A DNA stretch of 64,000 nucleotides from Rubrivivax sp. (lineage in GTDB: Bacteria > Pseudomonadota > Gammaproteobacteria > Burkholderiales > Burkholderiaceae_C): the NCBI GenBank assembly GCA_030681795.1, contig JAUXRG010000048.1:124001-188000 (forward strand), in the 5' to 3' direction. The position numbers were made by a program, and so were the translations under genes. The notes under the pieces were generated by a model, which was not told the origin of the DNA, searched no databases, and worked only from the letters and a program-made list of their open reading frames with translations. Each line of letters begins with the position of its first letter. The first letter of the stretch is position 1. Shown here one piece after another: positions 42,640 through 51,484 of the stretch.

Positions 42640-45600
42640 ATGCTGTCCCGTCTCGTCCAATTTGCGCTCGCACAGCGCCTGTTCGTTCTGCTGGCCAGCG
42701 CGTTGCTGGTCGGCGCCGGCTGGCTGGCGTTCAAGAACCTGCCTATCGATGCCTTCCCGGATGTCTCGGGCACGCAGGTCAAGATCATCATGAAGGCCCC
42801 GGGCATGACGCCCGAGGAGGTGGAGAGCCGCATCGCGCTGCCCATCGAGATCGAGATGCTGGGCATCCCCAAGCAGCGCATGCTGCGCTCGGTGTCCAAA
42901 TACGGCCTGGTCGATGTGACGATCGACTTCGACGACGGCACCGATATCTACTGGGCGCGCCAGCAGGTCGCCGAACGCCTGGCCGGCATCAGCGGCGACC
43001 TGCCGGCCGGCATCGCCGGCGGCATGGCCCCGATCACCACGCCGCTGGGCGAGATGTTCATGTTCACCGTCGAGGGCGAGGGCTTGTCGCTGGAAGAGCG
43101 CCGCAGCCTGCTCGACTGGGTCATCCGCCCGGCCTTGCGCTCGGTGGTCGGCGTGGCCGACGTGAATGCCCTGGGCGGCAAGGTGCGCAGCTTCGAGGTG
43201 CTGCCCGACCCGGTCAAGCTCGCGGCAGTCGGCGTCTCCACGGCGCAGCTCAAGGCCGCCATCGAAGCCAACAACCGCAATGACGGCGCGGGCCGGCTGG
43301 GCGAAGGCGACGAGGTGCTGCTGGTGCGCAGCGAAGGCAGCATCCGCCATGCCGACGACCTGCGCGCCATCGTCGTGAAGACCGATATGGGCGCCGTCGT
43401 GCGCCTGGGCGACGTGGCCCAGGTGCGCGAAGGCAGCGTCACGCGCGCCGGCGTGGTCACCAAGGACGGGCGCGGCGAGGCCGTGGAAGGCCTGGTGCTC
43501 GGCCTGGCCGGCGCCAATGCGCAGAAGGTGGTCGAGGGCGTGACGAAGAAGCTCGAGGAGATCAAGCCGGCGCTGCCCCAGGGTGTCTCGGTGAAGGTCT
43601 TCTACAACCGGGCCAGCCTGGTCGAAAAGGCCGTGGGCACGGTGGCCAAGGCCTTGCTGGAGGCCACCGTGCTGGTGCTGGTGCTGCTGGGCGCCTTTCT
43701 CGGCAACCTGCGAGCGGCCATCACCGTGGCCCTGGTGCTGCCCTTGTCGGCCTTGGCCACCTTCATCCTGATGCGCTTCGCGGGCATGTCGGCCAACTTG
43801 ATGAGCCTGGGCGGCCTGGCCATCGCGCTGGGCATGCTGGTGGATGCGGCGGTGGTGGTGGTGGAAAACGTCGTCCAGCACCTGGGCCACGACAAGGCCT
43901 CGGGCAAGCTGCCCCGGCTGCACATCGTATTCCGTGCGGTGCGCGAAGTGGCTGCACCGGTGGCCGCGGGCATGCTCATCATCGTCGTCGTCTTCCTGCC
44001 ACTGCTCACGCTGCAAGGGCTGGAAGGCAAATTCTTCGTGCCCGTGGCGTTGACCATCGTCTTTGCGCTGATCAGCTCGCTGCTGCTGTCGCTGACGGTG
44101 ATTCCGGTGCTCGCGTCCTACCTGCTGAAGAAGGTCAGCCACCAGGAGCCCTGGCTGCCGCGCATGATTCTGAAGGCCTATGTGCCCTCGCTGGAGATCG
44201 CCTTCAGGCGGCAAAAGCTCTTTTTTGCCGCAGCTGGCGGCCTGCTGCTGGTGGCCGTGGCGGTCTACCCGCTGGTGGGCAAGACCTTCATGCCCACCAT
44301 GGACGAGGGCGACATCATCATCGGCATCGAGAAGCTGCCCTCCATCAGCCTGGAGCAGACCGCGGCACTGGACCTGAAGATCCAGCAGGCGCTGATGAAG
44401 AACGTGCCCGAGATCACCAGCATCGTCGCCCGCGCGGGCTCCGACGAGATCGGGCTGGATCCGATGGGCCTGAACCAGACCGATACCTTCCTCGTGCTCA
44501 AGCCGCGCGAGAGCTGGCAGGTCGGCAGCAAGGAGGCGCTGCTCGACAAGATCCGCGGCGTGCTTGATCAGCTGCCCGGCGTGGCCTACAGCTTCACCCA
44601 GCCGATCGACATGCGCGTCTCCGAGATGGTCATCGGGGTGCGCGGCGACATCGCGATCAAGGTCTTCGGCCCCGATCTGGCGACGCTCAACGACCTGGCC
44701 AGCCAGATCGAGAAGGTGATGAAGGCGGTGCCGGGCAGCCAGGACGTCTACACGGTGGAAAACGACGGCGTGCAGTACCTGCGCGTGGTGGTGGATCGCC
44801 TGGCCGCCGGCCGCTACGGCCTGTCGGTGGAGGACGTGCAGGATGCGCTGCGCGTGCAGATCGAAGGCCAGCGCGCGGGTACCGTGATCGACGGCGGGCG
44901 ACGCATACCGATCCTGCTGCGCGGGAGCGACTCGGTGCGAAGTTCACCGGCCGAGTTCGCCGCGCTTCGCATCACCACGCCCGACGGCAAGAGCGTGCCG
45001 CTGCAGGCCATGGCGAAGTTGGAGCGCGACAGCGGGCCGGTGAAGATCGACCGCGAGATGGGCAGCCGCTACGGCGTGGTGATCGCCAACGTGACCGGGC
45101 GCGACCTCGTCGGCTTCGTCGAAGAGGCGCAGGCCAAGGTGGCACAGGGCGTCAAACTGCCCACCGGCTACCGCGTCGCCTGGGGCGGCCAGTTCGAGAA
45201 CCAGCAGCGCGCCGCGGCGCGGCTCACGCTGGTGGTGCCGCTGTCGCTGGGATTGATCTTCGTGATCCTGTTTTCGACCTTCGGCTCGGTGCGCCAGGCG
45301 CTGCTCGTGCTGAGCAACGTCCCGTTCGCCATGGTCGGCGGCATCGTCGCGTTGTGGCTGACCGGCGAATATCTGTCGGTGCCGGCCTCGGTGGGCTTCA
45401 TCGCGCTGCTGGGTATCGCGGTGCTCAATGGCGTGGTGCTGGTGAGCTACTTCAACCAGTTGCATGCCGAGGGCCTGTCGCTGCGGGAATGCGTGACCCA
45501 GGGAGCCCAGCGTCGCCTGCGGCCGGTGCTGATGACGGCGGCGATCACCGCTTTCGGCCTGATCCCCTTGCTCTTCGCCACGGGTCCGGGCTCGGAGATC

Positions 45601-45744
45601 CAGCGGCCGCTGGCCATCGTGGTGATCGGTGGCCTGCTTACCGCCACGGCGCTGACGCTGATCATGCTGCCGCTGCTGTACCTGAGATTCGGTCATCCAA
45701 AGGCCAATACGGGCGCCGCCCGCGTGGAGGTGAACCATGTCTAA
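42640..45744 (+). CDS. czcA: Heavy-metal RND efflux pump, inner-membrane subunit (CzcA-type)
   Basis: This 1,034-residue proton-driven pump of the HME-RND family has twelve membrane segments and two large periplasmic loops. The fourth-segment signature is present (LGMLVDAAVVVVENVVQH, with the Asp and Glu used for proton transfer). So are the N-terminal NLPIDAFPDVSGTQVKI and central FMPTMDEGDIIIGIEKLPS typical of CzcA/CusA relatives. Whether the substrate is divalent (Co/Zn/Cd) or monovalent (Cu/Ag) is not settled by sight. ATG 42640 is preceded by GGGAGTCC. It overlaps the DUF3240 gene by 8 nt. Confidence 0.93.
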   Translation: MLSRLVQFALAQRLFVLLASALLVGAGWLAFKNLPIDAFPDVSGTQVKIIMKAPGMTPEEVESRIALPIEIEMLGIPKQRMLRSVSKYGLVDVTIDFDDGTDIYWARQQVAERLAGISGDLPAGIAGGMAPITTPLGEMFMFTVEGEGLSLEERRSLLDWVIRPALRSVVGVADVNALGGKVRSFEVLPDPVKLAAVGVSTAQLKAAIEANNRNDGAGRLGEGDEVLLVRSEGSIRHADDLRAIVVKTDMGAVVRLGDVAQVREGSVTRAGVVTKDGRGEAVEGLVLGLAGANAQKVVEGVTKKLEEIKPALPQGVSVKVFYNRASLVEKAVGTVAKALLEATVLVLVLLGAFLGNLRAAITVALVLPLSALATFILMRFAGMSANLMSLGGLAIALGMLVDAAVVVVENVVQHLGHDKASGKLPRLHIVFRAVREVAAPVAAGMLIIVVVFLPLLTLQGLEGKFFVPVALTIVFALISSLLLSLTVIPVLASYLLKKVSHQEPWLPRMILKAYVPSLEIAFRRQKLFFAAAGGLLLVAVAVYPLVGKTFMPTMDEGDIIIGIEKLPSISLEQTAALDLKIQQALMKNVPEITSIVARAGSDEIGLDPMGLNQTDTFLVLKPRESWQVGSKEALLDKIRGVLDQLPGVAYSFTQPIDMRVSEMVIGVRGDIAIKVFGPDLATLNDLASQIEKVMKAVPGSQDVYTVENDGVQYLRVVVDRLAAGRYGLSVEDVQDALRVQIEGQRAGTVIDGGRRIPILLRGSDSVRSSPAEFAALRITTPDGKSVPLQAMAKLERDSGPVKIDREMGSRYGVVIANVTGRDLVGFVEEAQAKVAQGVKLPTGYRVAWGGQFENQQRAAARLTLVVPLSLGLIFVILFSTFGSVRQALLVLSNVPFAMVGGIVALWLTGEYLSVPASVGFIALLGIAVLNGVVLVSYFNQLHAEGLSLRECVTQGAQRRLRPVLMTAAITAFGLIPLLFATGPGSEIQRPLAIVVIGGLLTATALTLIMLPLLYLRFGHPKANTGAARVEVNHV

Positions 45745-46039
45745 GTTCTGCTTGGCGCTGGTCTGCCCGCCGGAGATCGAAGAGAAGCTGCTCGACGTAT
45801 TGCTGGCAACCGCGGGCGACGAAATCTTCACCAGCACCCCCACGTTCAGCCATGGCACGGCGCATGGCCGGCTGAGTGCGGTCGAGCATGTGATGGGCCG
45901 AAGCCTGGCGGTGCAGGTGCAGATCCTCGTCACCGAGGACGCAATGTCCAGGCTGCTGCAGACCCTGCGCCTATCGTTTGCCGGCACCGGCCTGCGCTAC
46001 TGGGCCTTGCCCCTGGCGGCCGAAGGAGAAATCGTATGA
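45737..46039 (+). CDS. DUF3240 family protein
   Basis: This 100-residue protein, predicted cytoplasmic, has the DUF3240 pattern (LVCPPEIEEKLLDVLLA, then GRSLAVQVQILVTEDA and RYWALPL) that suggests a PII/CutA-like ferredoxin fold. DUF3240 genes accompany CzcA-type pumps in proteobacteria, so a metal-sensing or pump-regulating role is plausible but unproven. It begins 8 nt inside czcA behind a strong site (GGAGGTGAACC) and its stop forms ATGA with the next start, so the genes are translationally coupled. Confidence 0.88.
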   Translation: MSKFCLALVCPPEIEEKLLDVLLATAGDEIFTSTPTFSHGTAHGRLSAVEHVMGRSLAVQVQILVTEDAMSRLLQTLRLSFAGTGLRYWALPLAAEGEIV

Positions 46040-47268
46040 AGTACTGGATTGCAGCCGCGGGCCTGGCGCTCGCCCTTCCCCTGCACGCCGCGGGCGTGGC
46101 CACGCCCCCCGATCTGCCCGTTGCGGTGCAGGCGATCGCAGCCATCGACCAGGACCCCGCGGTGGCCCAGGCGCGGCATGTCGTGCAGGCCGCCACGCAT
46201 TCGGCGGCCATGGTGGCGGCCTCGCCCTATGAGTGGACGGCCAGCGCGATGGCCCAGCGGCGGCGCATCGACGGCAGCGCCGGCTCCAGCGAATGGTCGG
46301 CGCAGCTCGAGCGCACCATCCGCATCGGCGGCAAGGCCCAGATCGACCGCGATCTCGGCGACGCCGGCTTGCGGCAGGCGCGGGCGCAACTCGGCGCCGC
46401 GCGGGTCGACGTGGCACGCTCGCTCGTCGACCTCTGGCTGGACTGGTTGACGGCGCGGCAGACGCGCGAAGGGCTGCTCGAGCAGGCCCGCTTCGCGGAG
46501 GCCAACGTCAAGGCGGTGGAGACGCGCCGCAAGGCCGGCGACGCCGCGATGCTGGAGCTCGGCGTGGCCCAGGGCGACCTGGCCGCGGTGCAGCGCCAGC
46601 TGAGCCAGGCCGCGTCGACCGAGACCCGGGCCCATACGACGCTGCGCGTGCGCTTTCCCCAACTGGCGCTCGACGCCAGGCCCTTGTCAGAGCCGGTGCC
46701 ACTCGACCGCGACGAGGCTCAGTGGCGCGAGCAGGTCGCCGCCGGCAGCGAGGCTCTGCGCGCCGCGCAGTTCGCCCTGCGCAAGGCGGAACTGACCGCG
46801 GCGCGGTCGCGGGCCGATCGCGTGCCCGATCCGACGCTGGGGGTCTTCACCTCGTCGGAGGCCTCGCGCACCGAGCGCGTCATCGGTGTGAGCTTCAGCA
46901 TTCCGCTGGGCGGCACCTACCGCGAGCAGGGCGCCAGCGAGGCGCTGCAGCAAGTCGAGGTCGCCCGTGCCGGGTTGGAGCGCCTCAGGCGTGACCTGGA
47001 CGTGCAGGTCGCCACCGGGGTCGGCGAAGCCACGGGCAGCGTCGAACGCTGGAAACTGGCGGAGCAGTCGGCCACGGCGGCGCGCGAGGGTGCGCGCCTG
47101 ACCCAGCGTGCCTACAGCCTGGGCGAGGCCGACCTGCAGGGCTTGCTGCTGGCCAGGCGCCAGGCGCTGGATGCCGCCAATGCCGCCGTGGCCGCGCGCG
47201 CCGATGCCTTGCGCGCCAGGTATCGGCTGCTGGTCGACGCACGCCTGATCTGGGGCCTCGACGAGTAG
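46036..47268 (+). CDS. czcC: TolC-family outer-membrane channel protein (CzcC-type)
   Basis: The protein is 410 residues, with a signal peptide (ALALPLHAAG) and the two-repeat helical layout of the OEP family: long coiled helices around 95-200 and 230-400, rich in Ala, Glu and Arg, with strand turns such as GVSFSIPLGGTYREQGASEA. It completes the tripartite pump. The order adaptor-pump-DUF3240-channel differs from the C-B-A order of classical czc. It starts inside the DUF3240 stop (ATGA) behind GAAGGAGAAATC. No regulator follows. Confidence 0.9.
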   Translation: MKYWIAAAGLALALPLHAAGVATPPDLPVAVQAIAAIDQDPAVAQARHVVQAATHSAAMVAASPYEWTASAMAQRRRIDGSAGSSEWSAQLERTIRIGGKAQIDRDLGDAGLRQARAQLGAARVDVARSLVDLWLDWLTARQTREGLLEQARFAEANVKAVETRRKAGDAAMLELGVAQGDLAAVQRQLSQAASTETRAHTTLRVRFPQLALDARPLSEPVPLDRDEAQWREQVAAGSEALRAAQFALRKAELTAARSRADRVPDPTLGVFTSSEASRTERVIGVSFSIPLGGTYREQGASEALQQVEVARAGLERLRRDLDVQVATGVGEATGSVERWKLAEQSATAAREGARLTQRAYSLGEADLQGLLLARRQALDAANAAVAARADALRARYRLLVDARLIWGLDE

Positions 47269-47297
47269 CGAGGGGCCGCGGCGGCCGCGGCGTCGGT

Positions 47298-49355
47298 TCA
47301 GGCGGGCTGCAATTCCTTGCGCAGGGATTGCAGTGCCAACGCCCCCAGGACCCCCCCGAAGCCGATGAGGTCGGCGACCGCGCCGGGGTAGACCAGCGCG
47401 AAGCCGGCCACCAGCAGCATCACGCGCTCCAGCGGCGTGGTCCGTTTCAGGGCCCAGCCCTGGAATCCGGCCGCCAGCGCGGCGATGCCGACCATCGCGG
47501 TCAGCACGACCTGCGCGATGGACCACCAGTCGGCGCTGGCCAACGCCTTGGTCGAGCCCATCAGCAGCAAGCCCTGGCCGCTGGGGTCGAGCACGAACAT
47601 GAAGGGCACCAGGAAGGCCGGCACCGTGTACTTCCAGCATTGCAGCGTGGTCTTGTAGGGGTCGCCGCCGGTGATGGCTGCGGCCGCGAAGGGCGACAGC
47701 GCGGTCGGTGGCGAGACCTCGGAGAGCACGGCGTAATAGAAGATGAACATGTGCGCGGCAAAGTCGGGCACGCCGAGCTTGGTGAGCGCCGGCGCAGCGA
47801 TCACCGCGCAGATGATGTACGAGGCCGTCACCGGCACGGCCAGGCCGACGATCCAGACCACCAGCGAGGTGAATACGGCCGTCATCAGCAACGAGCCGCC
47901 GGCCAGGTCGATCACGATGCTGCTGAACTTCAGCCCCAGGCCGGTGAGCGTGACCACGCCGACGATGATGCCCGCGCCCGCGCAGGTGGCGGCGACGTTG
48001 AGCACGCCGATCGAACCCCCTTCCATGGCCTTGACGAAGGGCGACTGGAACAGGTTCCTGGCCAGCGGGCCCCACCTGCCCTGGAACAGGGCAGACCAAG
48101 TGCTTCGCTGGAAGAGGTCGTAGGAAAACAGCGCCGTATCGCGGCGCAGGAAGCTCGTGGCGAAGGACACCACCGTGGCCCAGAACACCGACATCACGGG
48201 CGAGTAGCCCCACATCATGAAGGCGACGATCGAGACCAACGAGAGGAAGTGGAACCAGTAATTGCGGGTTAGCTTCCAGACCGAGTCGACCTTCTCGAAC
48301 GCAACGTGGCCCATGCCGTACTTGCGCGCGTCGATCTCCACCATCAGGAACAGCGCCAGGTAGAACAGCAGCGTGGGGATGACCGCCATCAACAGCACGT
48401 CGAGGTAGGAGATCTTCAGGAATTCGGCGATCAGGAAAGCCGCCGCACCCAGCACCGGCGGCGAGATGATGGCGCCCAGCCCGCCCGCGGCAAGCAGGCC
48501 GCCCGCGGCGTTTTTCTCGTAGCCCACCTTGGCCAGCAAGGGGTAGGCCACGGCACCCAGCGTGACGGTGGTGGCCACGCCCGAGCCCGAGGGACCGCCG
48601 AGCAGAAACGAGGCCAGGACCACGGTGCGGCCGGCGCCGGTGGGCTTGCCGCCCATCGCCGCGAATGAGAAGTCGATATAGAACTTGCCCGCACCCGAGT
48701 GCTGCAGGAAGGCGCCGAAGATGGTGAACAGGATGATCAGAGACGACGAGACGTCCACGGCCACGCCGTAGATGCCTTCGAGCGTCATGTACATCACGCC
48801 GATCAGGCGGCCCACTTCGTAGCCCTTGTGCGTCCAGGGCGCGGGCAGGTAGGGGCCGAACAGGGCATAGGCGATGAACGCCGAGGTGATGACCGGCATG
48901 ATCCAGCCGTTGGTGCGCCGCATGGCTTCGAGCACCAGCACCACCAGGCCCACGCCGAAGACCATGTCCACGCCGTTGGGCGAGGTGTTGCGGTCGGTGA
49001 AGTCGTCGCCACCCTGGATCAGGTATACGACGATGGCGATCGATGCCGCGGCGGCCAGCCAGTCCCACCACATGATGCGGTGGCGAAAGCGCTTGGCCAC
49101 CGGGAACACCAGGAAGCACAGGAAAAGCACGAAAGTCACGTGCAGCGGGCGCAGCGTCTGCGTCGGCACGATCGCGTAGGCGGTGTAGAGGTGAAACGCC
49201 GACATCACGAACGCGACGGCGACGACGAAGATATTCAGCCAGCCCTTGAGCTTGTTGGCCGCGCCTTCCTCGGCTTCGATGAACTCTTCGGCCTTGTGCA
49301 AGGCCTGGACGCTGACAACGATGTCGGGTGGGTCGGAAGCGCCGGAAGTCTGCAT
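47298..49355 (-). CDS. TRAP transporter fused permease (TAXI family)
   Basis: This 685-residue protein is a fusion of the small (4-segment) and large (12-segment) TRAP membrane subunits, as found with TAXI receptors. Diagnostic stretches include GGPSGSGVATTVTLGAVAYP, AAGGLGAIISPPVLGAAAFL and FYYAVLSEVSPPTALSPFAAAAI. It would use an ion gradient to import the ligand delivered by the TAXI receptor encoded just upstream. A strong hairpin separates the two genes. The substrate is unknown. TAXI systems have been linked to glutamate and other dicarboxylates. Confidence 0.94.
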   Translation of the reverse strand: MQTSGASDPPDIVVSVQALHKAEEFIEAEEGAANKLKGWLNIFVVAVAFVMSAFHLYTAYAIVPTQTLRPLHVTFVLFLCFLVFPVAKRFRHRIMWWDWLAAAASIAIVVYLIQGGDDFTDRNTSPNGVDMVFGVGLVVLVLEAMRRTNGWIMPVITSAFIAYALFGPYLPAPWTHKGYEVGRLIGVMYMTLEGIYGVAVDVSSSLIILFTIFGAFLQHSGAGKFYIDFSFAAMGGKPTGAGRTVVLASFLLGGPSGSGVATTVTLGAVAYPLLAKVGYEKNAAGGLLAAGGLGAIISPPVLGAAAFLIAEFLKISYLDVLLMAVIPTLLFYLALFLMVEIDARKYGMGHVAFEKVDSVWKLTRNYWFHFLSLVSIVAFMMWGYSPVMSVFWATVVSFATSFLRRDTALFSYDLFQRSTWSALFQGRWGPLARNLFQSPFVKAMEGGSIGVLNVAATCAGAGIIVGVVTLTGLGLKFSSIVIDLAGGSLLMTAVFTSLVVWIVGLAVPVTASYIICAVIAAPALTKLGVPDFAAHMFIFYYAVLSEVSPPTALSPFAAAAITGGDPYKTTLQCWKYTVPAFLVPFMFVLDPSGQGLLLMGSTKALASADWWSIAQVVLTAMVGIAALAAGFQGWALKRTTPLERVMLLVAGFALVYPGAVADLIGFGGVLGALALQSLRKELQPA

Positions 49356-49395
49356 GCTCGGGAGTCGCCTGGGTCGGGTGGTGCGGACGAAGAAC

Positions 49396-49420
49396 GCCCC
49401 CCAAGAGGGTCTTGGGGGGC
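49396..49420 (-). terminator. Perfect 10-bp hairpin between TAXI receptor and TRAP permease
   Basis: GCCCCCCAAG (49396-49405) pairs exactly with CTTGGGGGGC (49411-49420) around a 5-nt loop. On the minus strand it is followed by GTTCTT, only partly U-rich. It may be a partial terminator that makes the receptor more abundant than the permease, or an mRNA 3'-end stabiliser. Confidence 0.65.
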
Positions 49421-49434
49421 TTCGTGCAGAACGA

Positions 49435-50394
49435 TCAATTGACCTTGATGCCCTTCTCGGCGAAATATTTCAGCGCGCCCGGGTGGAACGGGATCGGCGT
49501 GGCGGAGACCTTCTGGTTCTCGGGCCTGATATTGGCGGACTCCTTGTGCACGGCGATCAGGTCGTCGCGCTTTTCGAAGATCGTCTTGACGATGTTGTAG
49601 GCCGTCTTGTCGTCCATATTCTCGTGGGCGACGAGGATATTCATCACCGTGGCCTGCTTGTTGTCGCTGTCCATGCCGCGGTAGGTGGCCATCGGGATCG
49701 AGTCTTCGACGTAGAGGTCGCCGTACTTCTTGTTCATCGCCGGCACCACTTCGGCGTGGTCGATCATCTTCAGCTTGGTGCCCGGGGTGTTGGCCAGGTC
49801 GGTGACGCCGGCGGTCGGCAGGCCGCCGACCCAGAAGAAGGCGTCGATCTTGCCGTCCTTGACGGCGTTGACCGATTCGGCCACGCCCAGACGCTCGCGC
49901 TTCAGGTCCTTGTCCTTGTCCAGGCCGGCGGCTTCGATGACGCGAAAAGCCATCACCTCGGTGGCGCTGCCGGGTGAGCCGGTGGACACGCGCTTGCCTT
50001 TCAGGTCACCGATCTTGGCGATGCCGCGGCCTTCGACGCTGACCACGTGCATGCGGTTCGGGTAGAGCACCAACAGCGTCTTCAGTGGCACCTTGTTGCC
50101 CTTGAACTTGTCCTCGCCGCGGTACGCGTCCTGGCCGGCATCGGTCATGGAAAAACCGATGTAGGGCTTGCCGCTGGCGATGAGCTTGAGGTTGTCCACC
50201 GAGCCGCCGGTGACCTCGGCCGTGGCCTGCATGCCGGGCACATGCTTGGACAGCACCGCGGCGATGCCGCCGCCCATCGGGTAGTACACGCCGCCGGTGC
50301 CGCCGGTGGCCACCGAGAGGGTCTGCGCCTGTGCGCCCAGCGACAAGGTCAGGGTGGCGAGGAGCAGTGCGAAACGGGACGGAATGGATTTCAT
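49435..50394 (-). CDS. TAXI family TRAP transporter solute-binding receptor
   Basis: The protein is 319 residues. A signal peptide ends LGAQA and the mature start TLSVATGGTGGVYYPMGGGIA is the TAXI signature. Later motifs are ELKL-type (VDNLKLIASGKPYIGFSMTD), LKGKRVSTGSPGSATEV and FFWVGGLPTAGVTDLA. It captures the transport ligand in the periplasm. ATG 50394 (MKSIPSRFALL) is chosen since it begins the signal peptide. Its leader contains six 12-bp repeats. It is the upstream partner of the fused TRAP permease. Confidence 0.93.
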   Translation of the reverse strand: MKSIPSRFALLLATLTLSLGAQAQTLSVATGGTGGVYYPMGGGIAAVLSKHVPGMQATAEVTGGSVDNLKLIASGKPYIGFSMTDAGQDAYRGEDKFKGNKVPLKTLLVLYPNRMHVVSVEGRGIAKIGDLKGKRVSTGSPGSATEVMAFRVIEAAGLDKDKDLKRERLGVAESVNAVKDGKIDAFFWVGGLPTAGVTDLANTPGTKLKMIDHAEVVPAMNKKYGDLYVEDSIPMATYRGMDSDNKQATVMNILVAHENMDDKTAYNIVKTIFEKRDDLIAVHKESANIRPENQKVSATPIPFHPGALKYFAEKGIKVN

Positions 50395-50407
50395 GGGAGC
50401 CTCACGA

Positions 50408-50479
50408 GTGCAGGAGAAAGCGCAAGAGAAATCGCAAGAGGGAACGCAGGAAGGAACGCGGGAAGGAACGAAGAAGGAG
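50408..50479. repeat. Six imperfect 12-bp tandem repeats in the TAXI gene leader
   Basis: Units of 12 bp run from 50408 to 50479, purine-rich on the plus strand (GTGCAGGAGAAA, GCGCAAGAGAAA, TCGCAAGAGGGA, ACGCAGGAAGGA, ACGCGGGAAGGA, ACGAAGAAGGAG). The array ends 14 nt before the TAXI start codon, so it is transcribed as a pyrimidine-rich leader. No coding role is supported. Confidence 0.75.
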
Positions 50480-50595
50480 TCAAGCGTCGGTGCCGGTTTG
50501 GATCGGGCGCTGTGCCGCTGGATGGTGCCATTTCTTGACCTCGCCACAGGTAATGACTTTCCACAATGAAGGGCTGACCGCGGCAGCGCAAGAGG

Positions 50596-51414
50596 CTAGG
50601 CCGGGCCATAGTGACTGTGCGCTGCGCGACGGAAGTTCATCGCATAGATGTAGCGGTTCTCGGCGTGCACGGTGCAGGTGGCCTGCAGCAGTTCACCGTT
50701 GGCGGCGAGGTAACGGCGCCGCAACACCAATGCGGGGCTGTCTGCCGGGGCCGCCAGGATCTGGGCCATGCGGGCCGGCACGCGGCCGGCCCAGATGCTG
50801 ACTTCCACCTCGGCGATGTGCACGCCGAACATCGCTTCGATCTGTTCGTGCACGGGCGTGCTGTCGAAGCGCTTGGACTTCATCACGCGGGCAAAGCGCG
50901 GCTGGATGTAGATATCGACCCAACACAGCGGCACGGCCGTCTTGTCCAGGGTGCGCAAGGCGCTGATGCGCAACCACGCCGAGCCCACGGCACAGCCCAG
51001 GCTCTGGGCGAGCTCGGCGTCGGCCACCACCTGCTCATGGTCGAGATGGCGGCGCTTGACGTTGGGCGGATAGTTGAACCACTGGTCGAAGTTCGACACC
51101 GCGTGAGCGAAGACCTGGCGCCGGCCGTTGCTGATGACGGTGGAGCCACTGCCTGCGCGGCGCACGATCAACCCGCCCTGGGACAGCACGCGCAGGGCTT
51201 CACGCACGGTGTGGCGGCCGACATCGAGTTGCGCGCTGAATTCGGCCTCGGTCGGCAACAGGCTGCCGACCGGGAAGGTGCCGGCAGCGATGTCACGCTC
51301 GATCTGCTCGGCAATGCGCTTGTAGAGCGCGCCACCGAGGCGCCGGCCCAGGGGCCGCGCCGCGCCGGCGGGAGCCTCGGCCACCGCTTTGGCCGTGCGC
51401 GGTGCGGCGCTCAT
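50596..51414 (-). CDS. GntR family (HutC/UTRA type) transcriptional regulator
   Basis: The protein is 272 residues. The N-terminal winged helix-turn-helix is typical of GntR (LYKRIAEQIERDIAAGTFPVG, LPTEAEFSAQLDVGRHTVRE, LIVRRAGSGSTV) and the C-terminal half is a UTRA ligand-binding domain (LDKTAVPLCWVDIYI and EVEVSIWAGRVP). It lies between the TAXI-TRAP genes and the catabolic genes, so it probably senses the shared substrate and represses one or both. Possible operators lie in the divergent region at 52412-52567. Confidence 0.92.
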   Translation of the reverse strand: MSAAPRTAKAVAEAPAGAARPLGRRLGGALYKRIAEQIERDIAAGTFPVGSLLPTEAEFSAQLDVGRHTVREALRVLSQGGLIVRRAGSGSTVISNGRRQVFAHAVSNFDQWFNYPPNVKRRHLDHEQVVADAELAQSLGCAVGSAWLRISALRTLDKTAVPLCWVDIYIQPRFARVMKSKRFDSTPVHEQIEAMFGVHIAEVEVSIWAGRVPARMAQILAAPADSPALVLRRRYLAANGELLQATCTVHAENRYIYAMNFRRAAHSHYGPA

Positions 51415-51462
51415 TGGGGCACCCTACGGCCTTCGGCCGATCCCGCCAAGCGGGAGCATGAG

Positions 51463-51481
51463 CCCTTGGGGCGGCCCGGCG
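51463..51481 (+). repeat. GC-rich intergenic repeat, copy 2
   Basis: CCCTTGGGGCGGCCCGGCG repeats the core of the copy at 42610-42628 with one mismatch. It fills the 70-bp gap between the regulator start and the 3-hydroxyacyl-CoA-dehydrogenase-like stop, together with a short GCGGGA-type inverted repeat just upstream (CCCGCCAAGCGGGA). Confidence 0.6.
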
Positions 51482-51484
51482 TGC

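Noticed and set aside
50408-50479. Repeat array considered as a CRISPR
   Set aside because: Units are 12 bp, contiguous and imperfect with no spacers, and no cas genes are in the window.
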